Assembly: GCA_964350145.1 (NCBI GenBank)
Contig: CAYGJL010000040.1
Location: 1-27,775 of the forward strand
DNA length: 27,775 bases
Reading direction: 5' to 3'
Origin: JACDCY01 sp964350145
GTDB lineage: Bacteria > Gemmatimonadota > Gemmatimonadetes > Gemmatimonadales > Gemmatimonadaceae
Position 1 is the first letter of the stretch. The number at the start of each line of letters is the position of its first letter. This document shows, one piece after another, positions 1 to 6,870 of this stretch. The notes under the pieces are model-generated. The model did not search any database and was not told where the DNA came from. It saw only the letters and a list, made by a program, of their open reading frames with translations. A program made the translations under genes and the position numbers.

Positions 1-114
1 CCCTTGGGCGGCTACGCTCGCTCGGGGGAACGGTGCGGAGGCTGGATTCCGTTGGTGCGAGCTAAGACGCCGCCTACGGGCAACCCCGCCCCGCGACCCG
101 ACCACGAACCCGAG
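1..114. other. Left edge, no gene recognised
   Basis: This short stretch lies downstream of kup. I see no coding region with a recognisable product and no clear terminator hairpin with a T-run. Bases 6-21 (GGGCGGCTACGCTCGC) resemble, with one extra G, the reverse complement of 11475-11489 in the centre of the palindromic element at 11409-11530. Confidence 0.4.
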
Positions 115-2085
115 CTAGAGTTCCATTTGCGCGCCGAGCTCGACGGCGCGGTTGGGCGGGATGCCGAAGAACTCCGCGGCCGACGGCGTGTTGCGCGACA
201 TGAAGATGTACAGGTGCTTCCGCCACGTCGCGATCGGGCCCGAGCCGGTGGGGAGCAGCCGCTCGCGCCCGAGGTAGTAGCTGGTCTCGCCGGGCCGCTT
301 GTGCACGCCCCAGGGGCCGAGCCGATCGATCACACTCACGACGTTCGGGGTTTCCATGTAGCCGTACTTGGAGATCACGCGGAAGAAACCTTCCGGCAAC
401 GCTTCGACCGTCAGCCGGCTCTCGTCCGAGACTTCGGGGACTTCGGTGGAGACGATGGACAGCAGGACCACCTGCTCGTGCAGCATCTTGTTGTGCTTGA
501 GGTGGTGCAGCAGCACGACTGGCGCGCCTTCGGAGGCCGGTGTCATGAACACGGCGATGCCAGGCACGCGCGGCGTCTTGCGTTTGGCCACGTCCTGGAT
601 GAGGAGCTCCATCGGCAGCGTGCTCCGGTTCATCATGTCCTGCACGATGGAGCGGCCGCGGAACCAGGTGGTCATCATCAGGAACAGCGCCGCGCCGATG
701 AGCAGCGGCACCCAGCCTCCGTGGACGATCTTGAGGACGTTGGAGCCGAAGAACGAAAGATCGATGATCAGGAACGCGGTCACGAAGATGCCGGCGCGGA
801 GCCTGTCCCAGTTCCACCACGAGCGCACGAGCACGAACATCAGCAGCGTCGTCATGGTGAACGTCCCTGTTACCGCGATGCCGTACGCCGCGCCGATCGC
901 CGACGAGTTGCGGAAGCCCAGCACGATGAAGATGCAGCCGATCATCAGCGCGCGGTTCACTTCGGGAATGTAGATCTGGCCGGACTGCGTCTTCGACGTG
1001 TGCACGATCGTAAGGCGCGGGCAGTAGCCGAGCTGCACGCACTGCCTGGTCAGCGAGAAGGCACCCGAGATCATGGCTTGCGAGGCTACGATCGCCGCCA
1101 TCGTGGCGATCGCGATCAGGGGATACTGAAACCAGTCGGGCGCGAGCAGATAGAACGGGTTCTCGGCCGCGGTCGGATCGCGGAGGACGAGCGCGCCCTG
1201 TCCGAAATAGTTGAGCAGCAGGGCCGGGAACACGATGGCGAACCACGCGGTGCGGATTGGCCGCTTGCCGAAGTGTCCCATGTCGGCGTACAGAGCTTCG
1301 GCCCCAGTCACGGCGAGCACGACAGCGCCGAGAATTATGAATCCGCCGGTGCCGTGATTGACGAAGAATTGCACAGCGTACCAGGGGTTCAGCGCGAGCA
1401 GCGTACGCGGCTCCTTGACGATCTCCAGGCCGCCGAGGATGGCGATGACAATGAACCAGAGTAGCGTGACCGGGCCGAATACCTTGCCGACGCCGGCGGT
1501 CCCGCGCTTCTGCGCCAGAAAAAGGCCGACGATGACGATGAGCGCGAGCGGGAGCACCAGGTGCTCGAACGCGGGCGCGGCGACGGAGATGCCCTCCATC
1601 GCGCCGAGCACGGAGATGGCCGGGGTGATGATGCCGTCGCCGTACAGCAGCGAGGCCCCAATCAGGCCGAGAACGATGACGATCATTCTGTGCCGGCGCT
1701 CGCTTTGCCGGTGCTTGCGCTGGAGCACGAGTGCCAGTAGCGAGAGAATCCCGCCTTCGCCGCGGTTGTCCGCCCGCATGACGAAGACGATGTACTTCAC
1801 GCTGACGACGAGAATCAGCGCCCACAGGATGAGCGACAGAACGCCGTACACGTTCGCCTGGGTGGCCTGCAGCCCGTATTCCGGCTTGAAGCACTCGCGC
1901 AGGGCGTACAGCGGGCTCGTACCGATATCGCCGTACACCACGCCGATGGCGAGCAGGGTCAGCGCGGCGAGCCGCTTGCCGGTGGGGTGTGACTCTACGT
2001 GCGCCGGCGGACTTTCGAGATTGGTCGCCGATTCGGTGGCGACCGGCGCTTCGCCGGGCGGCGTCTCCTGCGGTGGGTCAGTCAT
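115..2085 (-). CDS. kup: Kup-family potassium uptake protein
   Basis: Inner-membrane K+ transporter of the KUP/HAK/KT family, which imports potassium by H+ symport. The 656 residues compare with about 620 in E. coli Kup. A Pro/Glu-rich hydrophilic N-terminus of about 36 residues is followed by the family hallmark at residues 48-65 (GVVYGDIGTSPLYALREC). About a dozen hydrophobic segments run to roughly residue 480, and a soluble C-terminal domain follows. The ATG start at 2085 gives the expected length before the hallmark motif. It stands alone on the minus strand and is divergent from the CsbD-like gene across a 146-base gap. I looked in that gap for a c-di-AMP (ydaO-type) riboswitch, which often controls kup, and did not find a convincing one. 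Family assignment is near certain. Confidence 0.96.
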   Translation of the reverse strand: MTDPPQETPPGEAPVATESATNLESPPAHVESHPTGKRLAALTLLAIGVVYGDIGTSPLYALRECFKPEYGLQATQANVYGVLSLILWALILVVSVKYIVFVMRADNRGEGGILSLLALVLQRKHRQSERRHRMIVIVLGLIGASLLYGDGIITPAISVLGAMEGISVAAPAFEHLVLPLALIVIVGLFLAQKRGTAGVGKVFGPVTLLWFIVIAILGGLEIVKEPRTLLALNPWYAVQFFVNHGTGGFIILGAVVLAVTGAEALYADMGHFGKRPIRTAWFAIVFPALLLNYFGQGALVLRDPTAAENPFYLLAPDWFQYPLIAIATMAAIVASQAMISGAFSLTRQCVQLGYCPRLTIVHTSKTQSGQIYIPEVNRALMIGCIFIVLGFRNSSAIGAAYGIAVTGTFTMTTLLMFVLVRSWWNWDRLRAGIFVTAFLIIDLSFFGSNVLKIVHGGWVPLLIGAALFLMMTTWFRGRSIVQDMMNRSTLPMELLIQDVAKRKTPRVPGIAVFMTPASEGAPVVLLHHLKHNKMLHEQVVLLSIVSTEVPEVSDESRLTVEALPEGFFRVISKYGYMETPNVVSVIDRLGPWGVHKRPGETSYYLGRERLLPTGSGPIATWRKHLYIFMSRNTPSAAEFFGIPPNRAVELGAQMEL

Positions 2086-2231
2086 GTGCGGATATGCGGC
2101 CTGACGATAGCCGCGGGGACCGCGAAATGGAAGCTTGCAGGGCTCTCAATCGGGCACGTCGCTTGCTCTTATAGGCAGCGTCGCCCGGATGGGCGGCCGA
2201 CGGACCTGACTCAATTTCGAAGAGGTGGATC

Positions 2232-2432
2232 ATGAAAGACCTCAACCAGCGCGGCATCGAGAATCAGACCGAAGGCACGGCGAAGGAGATTAAGGGCAAC
2301 ATACGCAAAAACGTGGGTGACGCGTTCGACAACGAGAGCGAGCAACTGAAGGGCTCCGCCGAGGAGCTCGAGGGGAAGGCGCAGAAGAATTTCGGGAAAG
2401 CCGAGCGCAAGCTCGATCCTGACAATCGCTGA
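2232..2432 (+). CDS. CsbD-like general stress protein
   Basis: A 66-residue, highly charged, hydrophilic protein with the CsbD-family pattern: an N-terminal NQxEGxxKExKGxxxxxxGD-like stretch (residues 10-30) followed by a KGxxEExxGKAQ-like stretch (residues 40-56). CsbD of Bacillus is a sigma-B-dependent stress protein of unknown biochemical role; homologues are common and about this size. A strong Shine-Dalgarno sequence (GAGGTGG, 2222-2228) sits just before the ATG at 2232, and an intrinsic terminator follows at 2445-2476, so it looks like a single-gene transcript. It reads away from kup. Function beyond stress association is not known. Confidence 0.9.
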   Translation: MKDLNQRGIENQTEGTAKEIKGNIRKNVGDAFDNESEQLKGSAEELEGKAQKNFGKAERKLDPDNR

Positions 2433-2444
2433 AGAACCGAATAC

Positions 2445-2476
2445 AAAAAGGCCCCGCTTCGGCGGGGCCTTTTTTT
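2445..2476 (+). terminator. Intrinsic terminator after the CsbD-like gene
   Basis: A perfect 8-bp GC-rich stem (GGCCCCGC / GCGGGGCC, 2450-2457 and 2462-2469) with a TTCG tetraloop is followed by seven T and preceded by five A. It ends the csbD-like transcript. Because of the A-run it could also act on leftward transcripts from the sigma-factor operon. Confidence 0.93.
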
Positions 2477-2477
2477 G

Positions 2478-2587
2478 GTGACTAGTGACTAGTGGCTAGT
2501 GACTAGTAACCGCCTAACTACTTCCCTGTGGTCCAGCTTTCCTCGATTGCCGCCGTCACCAGTCACTAGCCACTAGTCACTAGTCAC
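2478..2587. repeat. Palindromic element, heptamer-repeat arms (ACTAGTG type)
   Basis: Left arm 2478-2510 is a tandem array of the 7-mer GTGACTA with one variant unit (GTGGCTA). Right arm 2555-2587 is the reverse complement of the same array, including the variant unit in the matching place. The two 33-base arms differ at only two positions. The spacer (2511-2554) shows nothing else. The stop codon of the Spy/CpxP-like gene (TGA, 2586-2584) lies inside the right arm. Confidence 0.9.
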
Positions 2588-2961
2588 TTTTTCCGTGCTC
2601 GCCCGTCCCGGTGCATCTGCTCGAACTTCGCCTGTTGATCGGCCGTCAGCAGCAGCCGCAACTGCCGCTGTGTGTCCTCGAAGATCGAATCGCGGCCGCG
2701 TCCGATGGAGTCGAGCTGCGGCCGCATCGGCGAGTACAGCGCGCGCACCTGGGTGCGCTGCGCCTCCATCAACGAGTCCACCACCTGCCGCTGCGAGGCG
2801 GACAGGCCCAGCTCCGTGGCGAACCGCTCGCGGTAGCTGGCGCGATCGCCCTTGCACGGCTTCTCCGGGCCGGCGGCCTGATTGGCGGCGAATCCGACCG
2901 CCCCGCCGGCGAGGAACACGCCGAGGAGCAAGACCATCGCCAGTGATTTCGAGCGCTGCAT
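2584..2961 (-). CDS. Spy/CpxP-like periplasmic protein (heavy-metal-sensor type)
   Basis: A 125-residue exported protein. Residues 7-28 are a hydrophobic signal or anchor segment with an Ala/Gly-rich end. The rest is helical and charged, with the two half-motifs seen in Spy/CpxP and 'periplasmic heavy metal sensor' proteins: LGLSxxQ near residues 51-57 and LLTxxQQxxF near residues 103-112. Such proteins act as periplasmic chaperones or stress sensors. The ATG at 2961 has a strong Shine-Dalgarno sequence (AAGGAGAG on the minus strand, 2972-2965). It is the third gene after an ECF sigma factor and a membrane-anchored partner, which fits an envelope-stress operon. The stop codon lies in a heptamer-repeat element, so the original C-terminus may have been altered by it. 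Family assignment is by motif only. Confidence 0.7.
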   Translation of the reverse strand: MQRSKSLAMVLLLGVFLAGGAVGFAANQAAGPEKPCKGDRASYRERFATELGLSASQRQVVDSLMEAQRTQVRALYSPMRPQLDSIGRGRDSIFEDTQRQLRLLLTADQQAKFEQMHRDGRARKK

Positions 2962-2974
2962 TTACTCTCCTTCC

Positions 2975-3346
2975 TCAGTGAGACACGACGAAGCGCAGCG
3001 TCTCGTCCCGCTGGCTGGCATCGTCCTGCTCGATGTATATGAACTCCGGCTGGCTTACGATCTGGGTCATGGACGCGAACGTCACGGGCTCCGACTCGCC
3101 GCGATTGGCCTGGAACAGCGCCGCGGCCACGAGCAGTACGGCGGCCGCGGCCACCAGGCCGGGGCGGGCCCATCCCGCCGCCACCTGCAGCCAGCTCCCG
3201 CGCGTGCTCGCGGCGATTCGTGACATCACCAGCATCTGCAGCCCGGCCCAGTACGCCTGGTCTCCGGGCGCGGCGTACCGTGCGCGCAGCGCGCGCGTCA
3301 CCCGCGGATCTGCTTCGGCGGTGAATTCCAGCTCGTTGTCGGCCAT
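2975..3346 (-). CDS. Putative membrane-anchored anti-sigma factor
   Basis: A 123-residue protein with an acidic, helical N-terminal part of about 55 residues, one hydrophobic segment at about residues 62-82, and a short external tail. No Cys/His zinc-binding anti-sigma signature (HxxxCxxC) is visible, so the call rests on context and topology. Its ATG overlaps the TGA of the ECF sigma-factor gene by one base (TGATG at 3348-3344), the usual arrangement for a sigma/anti-sigma pair made in fixed ratio. The Spy/CpxP-like gene starts 13 bases after its stop. It would hold the sigma factor at the membrane until an envelope signal arrives. It could instead be an unrelated membrane protein. Confidence 0.6.
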   Translation of the reverse strand: MADNELEFTAEADPRVTRALRARYAAPGDQAYWAGLQMLVMSRIAASTRGSWLQVAAGWARPGLVAAAAVLLVAAALFQANRGESEPVTFASMTQIVSQPEFIYIEQDDASQRDETLRFVVSH

Positions 3347-3885
3347 CAGCCCTCCCTCAAGTCTACCAGAACCTTTCGCAACTGCCGCCGCGCGTGGTGC
3401 AGATCCGACCGGGCGGTCCCTTCCGGAATCCCCAAAATCCGCGCGATCTCCACGTGGGTAAAGCCCTCTACATCATGCAGGACGATTACCGCCCTCGGCC
3501 GATCTCCCAGCCCTTCCAGCGCGCTCGACAATCTGCGCCGCAGCTCGTCGCTCTCGCCAGGATCGCTGAATCTGTCGGGCATGAACTCCGACAGCTCGTC
3601 CGCCTTTCGAATCTTCTTCCGCCTGGTGATGTCCAGGGCGGCGTTTGCGACGATCCTGCTGAGCCACGCTCCGAACGGTTCCTCCGGTCTGAACTTCCCC
3701 AGGGCCTGATAGGCTCTGAGAAACGCCTCCTGCACGGCATCTTCCGCGTCCTCGTGCACGTACACGATCGCCCGCGCGATCGCGTACGCCCTCCGCTGAT
3801 GCAACGCCACCAGTCCGGCGAACGCGCTCTGGTCCCCCCGCTGGGCGGCGGCGACTAGCTCGCGCTCGGTAGCAGAGGTACGCAC
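3346..3885 (-). CDS. ECF-type RNA polymerase sigma factor
   Basis: A 179-residue group 4 (extracytoplasmic function) sigma factor, the usual size for the class. Region 2 covers about residues 20-92, including the core-binding EDAEDAVQEAFLRAYQAL stretch and FGAWLSRIVANAALD. Region 4 covers about residues 120-172, with a helix-turn-helix (FTHVEIARILGIPEGTARSDLH) for the -35 element. It is the first gene of a three-gene minus-strand operon with the putative anti-sigma protein and the Spy/CpxP-like protein. That neighbourhood suggests control of cell-envelope or metal stress; the regulon cannot be read from this window. No autoregulatory promoter was identified confidently upstream. Confidence 0.94.
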   Translation of the reverse strand: MRTSATERELVAAAQRGDQSAFAGLVALHQRRAYAIARAIVYVHEDAEDAVQEAFLRAYQALGKFRPEEPFGAWLSRIVANAALDITRRKKIRKADELSEFMPDRFSDPGESDELRRRLSSALEGLGDRPRAVIVLHDVEGFTHVEIARILGIPEGTARSDLHHARRQLRKVLVDLREG

Positions 3886-3918
3886 GGCGGCGGTAGGACG
3901 TTGAGGCTGAGGGTGGCC

Positions 3919-3939
3919 AGCAGCTAGCAGCTAGCTGCT
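3919..3939. repeat. Short heptamer repeat and palindrome (AGCAGCT)
   Basis: Two AGCAGCT heptamers are followed by their mirror, AGCTGCT. Bases 3926-3939 form a perfect 14-bp palindrome (AGCAGCTAGCTGCT). It sits between the sigma-factor gene and the small membrane peptide gene. It is smaller than the neighbouring ACTAGTG elements but uses the same seven-base period. There is no T-run to make it an ordinary terminator. Confidence 0.6.
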
Positions 3940-3963
3940 GCCGGCGCCCGGGGGGCCGCGCCT

Positions 3964-4143
3964 TTAGTGCCCTGCGGCCGGAGCCGGAGCGGCCGCGCCC
4001 GACATGGCCTCGTGCTCGCCAGCGTAGCTCGAGTTCGTGAGCTTCACGATGGTGAACACGATGATGAACAGAGCGACGGCTCCCACGATGAGTCCGGTGA
4101 GGGCGGCGCCGAGGTCGGAGGATCTCGCTGATGTCGTGGACAT
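3964..4143 (-). CDS. Small single-pass membrane protein, unknown function
   Basis: A 59-residue reading frame starting with ATG at 4143 and ending with TAA. The translation begins MSTTSARSSDLGAALTG. It has one strong hydrophobic helix at about residues 13-34 (rich in L, I, V, A, F) and ends in a polar, then Ala/Pro-rich tail. The clean N-in hydrophobic helix and good codon use suggest a real gene rather than a chance frame. I do not recognise a family. The heptamer-repeat element begins 8 bases upstream of the start codon, so its promoter must lie in or beyond that element. Confidence 0.6.
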   Translation of the reverse strand: MSTTSARSSDLGAALTGLIVGAVALFIIVFTIVKLTNSSYAGEHEAMSGAAAPAPAAGH

Positions 4144-4151
4144 GGCAGGCT

Positions 4152-4266
4152 GGTGACTGGTGACTAGTGACTAGTGACTAGTGGAAGCGGAAAAGAACGG
4201 AAAACGCGGAAGGTCACGAGTTGTAGCAGTTACTAGTCACTAGTCACAAGTCACTAGTCACCAGTC
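4152..4266. repeat. Second palindromic element with ACTAGTG heptamer arms
   Basis: Left arm 4152-4184 is a tandem run of GTGACTA/GTGACTG heptamers. Right arm 4228-4266 is the same run reversed and complemented, with small unit differences. The spacer of 43 bases (4185-4227) is purine-rich and unlike the spacer of the copy at 2478-2587. The right arm encodes the last residues and stop codon of endonuclease III. Confidence 0.88.
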
Positions 4267-4864
4267 TTCTAGAAGGGCACACATCGGCCAACACGCACTC
4301 GCCGCACCGCGGCAACCGTGCGACACACACTCTCCGGCCGTGAAAGATTAGCAGGTGGGAGAAGATCGTCCAATCCCGCCGCGGCACCAGGGCCATCAGC
4401 TTCTCCTCGACCTTCACCGGATCGGTCTCGTTGGTCAGACCCAGCCGCACGCTCACGCGGCCTACATGGGTGTCCACCACGATCCCCTCGGATTTCTGGA
4501 ACGCGTTCCCGAGTACGACGTTGGCGGTTTTGCGGCCGACCCCGCGCAGCGACGTCAGCTCCTCCATGCCGTCCGGCACCCAGCCGCCGTGCCGCTCCAC
4601 CAGCGACGCCGACATCGCCTGGAGACTCTTCGTCTTGGCCCGGAAGAACCCCGTGGACTTGATGATCTCCTCGACCTTGTCCGGCGGAGCCTCCGCCAGC
4701 TTCTTCGGCGTCGGGTAGGCCGCGAAGAGCTTCGGCGTCACCATGTTGACGCGCTTGTCCGTGCACTGCGCGCTCAGGATCGTCGCGACGAGGAGCTGAA
4801 ACGGCGACTCGAAGTCCAGCTCGCAGTGCGCGTCTGGGTGCTCTTTCTTGAGCCGCCTGATCAC
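4244..4864 (-). CDS. nth: Endonuclease III (DNA glycosylase/AP lyase)
   Basis: Base-excision repair enzyme that removes oxidised pyrimidines and cuts the abasic site. All key parts are present: the helix-hairpin-helix with catalytic Lys112 (LRGVGRKTANVVLG), catalytic Asp131 (VVDTHVGRVSVRLG), and the 4Fe-4S ligands Cys180, 187, 190 and 196 with the C-x6-C-x2-C-x5-C spacing. The GTG start at 4864 gives 206 residues, close to the 211 of E. coli Nth, but no good ribosome site precedes it. The frame is open upstream to the stop of the previous gene, so an upstream non-ATG start is possible. The C-terminal residues LVTSDL and the TGA stop are encoded by the heptamer repeat, about 10 residues beyond the last cluster Cys, so activity should be unaffected. 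Confidence 0.95.
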   Translation of the reverse strand: MIRRLKKEHPDAHCELDFESPFQLLVATILSAQCTDKRVNMVTPKLFAAYPTPKKLAEAPPDKVEEIIKSTGFFRAKTKSLQAMSASLVERHGGWVPDGMEELTSLRGVGRKTANVVLGNAFQKSEGIVVDTHVGRVSVRLGLTNETDPVKVEEKLMALVPRRDWTIFSHLLIFHGRRVCVARLPRCGECVLADVCPSRRLVTSDL

Positions 4865-4942
4865 CAGCAGCGTGTGTTCGCGCAGCTCCGCGGCCGACTT
4901 CCGCCTGCGCGGCGCCCCAGCCGCCCGGCGCTTCAGCTGGGC

Positions 4943-5458
4943 CTAGCCTTCCACTCCGGCGACGTCCTTGAGCCGCGTCACGATATCCTGCATCTGTTTC
5001 GTGATGAGCTCCAGCTCCTGGCCCGCGCCTTCGCTGTCGAGCATCCCGCCGCGCATAGACACGGCGACGCGGTTCATGTACTTCACCTTGGCGAGAATCT
5101 CGTCCACGCTGCGGCGCAGCTTGACGTAACGGCGTTTCTCCACGTGGGCGCGGTGGAACCGGCGCATAAGATCGTCGTTGGTCAGGCGCTGCGCGAGCGA
5201 TACCGCTTCGTCCACCGTGCGTCCGGGGATCGCGCCGTGGTCGGGGATCCCCATCTCGTCGGTGGAGGCGTCCGCGAACCACAGACGGCCGAGGTACTCG
5301 ATGCCGTCGTATGCCGTCTTGAGCGAGACGTTGAAAGTCTTGCCGTCTATCTCGAGACTGGCGATGTGATGCCTGGCCGTGCCGAGCCGCTCCGCCATCA
5401 ATGGTGCCCCATGCCGGAACGGTGTGCTTTGGGAGTGAGTGGCGTCAAGTGCGGTCAT
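4943..5458 (-). CDS. Conserved protein of unknown function, tandem paralogue 2
   Basis: 171 residues, no signal peptide or membrane segment. From the HHI near residue 30 onward it aligns without gaps to the next gene upstream, at roughly 60% identity counted by eye. The strongest block is FHRAHVEKRRY...LRRSVDEILAKVKYMN...SMRGGMLD, and a helical, coiled-coil-prone C-terminus follows. An upstream GRLWFAD/GIPDxGxIPGRT block is also shared. The ATG at 5458 overlaps the TGA of its paralogue by four bases (ATGA), suggesting coupling. The paralogue has no counterpart of the first 20 residues, however, so Met21 (ATG at 5398) may be the true start. I recognise no family. The operon partners are an alpha/beta hydrolase and nth. 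Confidence 0.75.
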   Translation of the reverse strand: MTALDATHSQSTPFRHGAPLMAERLGTARHHIASLEIDGKTFNVSLKTAYDGIEYLGRLWFADASTDEMGIPDHGAIPGRTVDEAVSLAQRLTNDDLMRRFHRAHVEKRRYVKLRRSVDEILAKVKYMNRVAVSMRGGMLDSEGAGQELELITKQMQDIVTRLKDVAGVEG

Positions 5459-5907
5459 GCCGCCACGTCTTTCAACCGCGAGACTATGTCCCGGATCTGG
5501 CCGGTGACCAGGTCGAGCTCCTGCTCGGCGGCATCCACGTCGAGCATGCCTCCGCGCATCGAGATCGCGACCTTGTTCATGTACTTGACCTTCGCCAGAA
5601 TCTCCTCGACCGAGCGGCGCAGCCGGATGTACCGGCGCTTCTCGGCGTGCGCGCGATGGAACCTGCGCGTGAGGTCTTCCGTACGCATTTTCCGCGCAGC
5701 CGCGAGCACGTCGTCGGCCGTGCGCCCGGGGATGACGCCGTAATCGGGGATTCCCTCGACGTCGCGCACCGAGTCGGCGAACCAGAGCCTGCCGACGTGC
5801 TCGACGCCGTCACAGGAGACCCGTACCGACACATTGTGCACGCTCCCATCTACCCTGAGTGTGCCCAGGTGGTGCCGGGTCGCGCGGGGGTCAAGCATCT
5901 GTTTCAT
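5455..5907 (-). CDS. Conserved protein of unknown function, tandem paralogue 1
   Basis: 150 residues, soluble, basic in the middle. It has two conserved halves: a beta-rich N-terminal part (about residues 12-65, with VGRLWFAD and GIPDYGVIPGRT) and a helical C-terminal part (about residues 75-150, with RRFHRAHAEKRRYIRLRRSV and ILAKVKYMNKVAISMRGGML). It is the partner of the gene just downstream and clearly arose by tandem duplication. The start at 5907 overlaps the end of the hydrolase gene by 17 bases. Met4 (ATG at 5898) would shorten the overlap to 8. The clustering of Arg/Lys/His in the conserved block would suit a nucleic-acid or phosphate ligand, but that is a guess. Not recognised as any named family. 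Confidence 0.78.
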   Translation of the reverse strand: MKQMLDPRATRHHLGTLRVDGSVHNVSVRVSCDGVEHVGRLWFADSVRDVEGIPDYGVIPGRTADDVLAAARKMRTEDLTRRFHRAHAEKRRYIRLRRSVEEILAKVKYMNKVAISMRGGMLDVDAAEQELDLVTGQIRDIVSRLKDVAA

Positions 5908-6775
5908 CGAGGAAGTCGGTCAGCGCCGGAAAGAGCAGATCAGGTCGTTCTACATAGGGGACGTGGCCGGACCCCTCTATCAGCACAAATCGTGCGCCCA
6001 GCGCGGCCGCGATCTCCCGAGAAGACTCCGCCGGAATCGGGTCTTCCGATCCGTGCACGACGACGGCAGGACACTTCAGGCCGGCGAGAGCAGGTCGCAG
6101 ATCGTAATCGCCCAGGCTGTCCCAGATCGATTTCTGCACCTTCCCTATCACCCTGAACGGCGTGAGGTCGGCGGCCCGAGCGGGGTCGGCGAAGTAACCG
6201 GCGACGCTCACCTCGAACGCGCGTTGACGGTACGCTTCCCGATCCATCTCCTGCAAACCGGACGCGCGAAGCTGCTCGTGCATGCCCCGGATCGCGTCGC
6301 TCTGCTGCCGTCTGCTGAACTCAGCTTCAAACTCCTCGCGGTACCGCCTGGTGACCGGGGCGGGATCTATCAACGCCATGCGTGCCGGCCGCACAGGTAC
6401 CCTGTCCGCCGCAGCCTCGATGGCGTACAGCATCGCCAACAGCCCTCCCCACGAATATCCGACGATCGAGAGGGGCTCCAGGGCAAATTCTCGCGCAACT
6501 GCGGCGAGGTCTTCTACCTGGGTCGGCCAGGTTATGGGCCCGTCGTCGTCGTGCCTGGATTGTCCGCCCCCGCGCTGGTCGTAGAAGATCAGCTCGCGCT
6601 TCCGGGCGAGCTCCAGCAGCTGGGGCAGGAGGTAATCGTGGCTTGCCCCCGGGCCGCCGTGCAGGACCAGCAGGGGCGAGACGCCCTGAGGACCGTAGGC
6701 GGCCCAATACAGCGGCACTGCGGTACTCGAGGTGTAACCTATTGCGCGCGGCGTCGGGATCGCGGTGTTTGCCAT
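5891..6775 (-). CDS. Alpha/beta hydrolase, proline iminopeptidase type
   Basis: 294 residues from the ATG at 6775. It shows the alpha/beta hydrolase order: oxyanion-hole motif HGGPGASHDY near residues 39-48, DQRGGGQSR, nucleophile elbow GYSWGG (Ser nucleophile), an acid in GSEDPIP, and the catalytic His in GHVPYVERP near the C-terminus. The HGGPG plus DQRGxGxS combination is typical of peptidase family S33 (proline iminopeptidase, which releases N-terminal Pro from peptides), though related esterases share it. No signal peptide, so cytoplasmic. A longer frame starting with TTG at 6832 exists, but the ATG places the HGGPG motif at the usual distance. Pairing with the exported Xaa-Pro aminopeptidase upstream fits a peptide-scavenging role. 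Confidence 0.88.
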   Translation of the reverse strand: MANTAIPTPRAIGYTSSTAVPLYWAAYGPQGVSPLLVLHGGPGASHDYLLPQLLELARKRELIFYDQRGGGQSRHDDDGPITWPTQVEDLAAVAREFALEPLSIVGYSWGGLLAMLYAIEAAADRVPVRPARMALIDPAPVTRRYREEFEAEFSRRQQSDAIRGMHEQLRASGLQEMDREAYRQRAFEVSVAGYFADPARAADLTPFRVIGKVQKSIWDSLGDYDLRPALAGLKCPAVVVHGSEDPIPAESSREIAAALGARFVLIEGSGHVPYVERPDLLFPALTDFLDETDA

Positions 6776-6870
6776 CGTCGGGGATGATACTCGGAGCGGG
6801 GTGGACAGGGTCGCGGCCCGGCGTCGAAACAAATGGTTCTGATTTCAGCCATGCCGAAATTGGACCCGCG

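Noticed and set aside
2086..2231. Possible c-di-AMP (ydaO) riboswitch upstream of kup
   Set aside because: Only small GC hairpins are visible; I cannot match the conserved core, and no terminator precedes kup.
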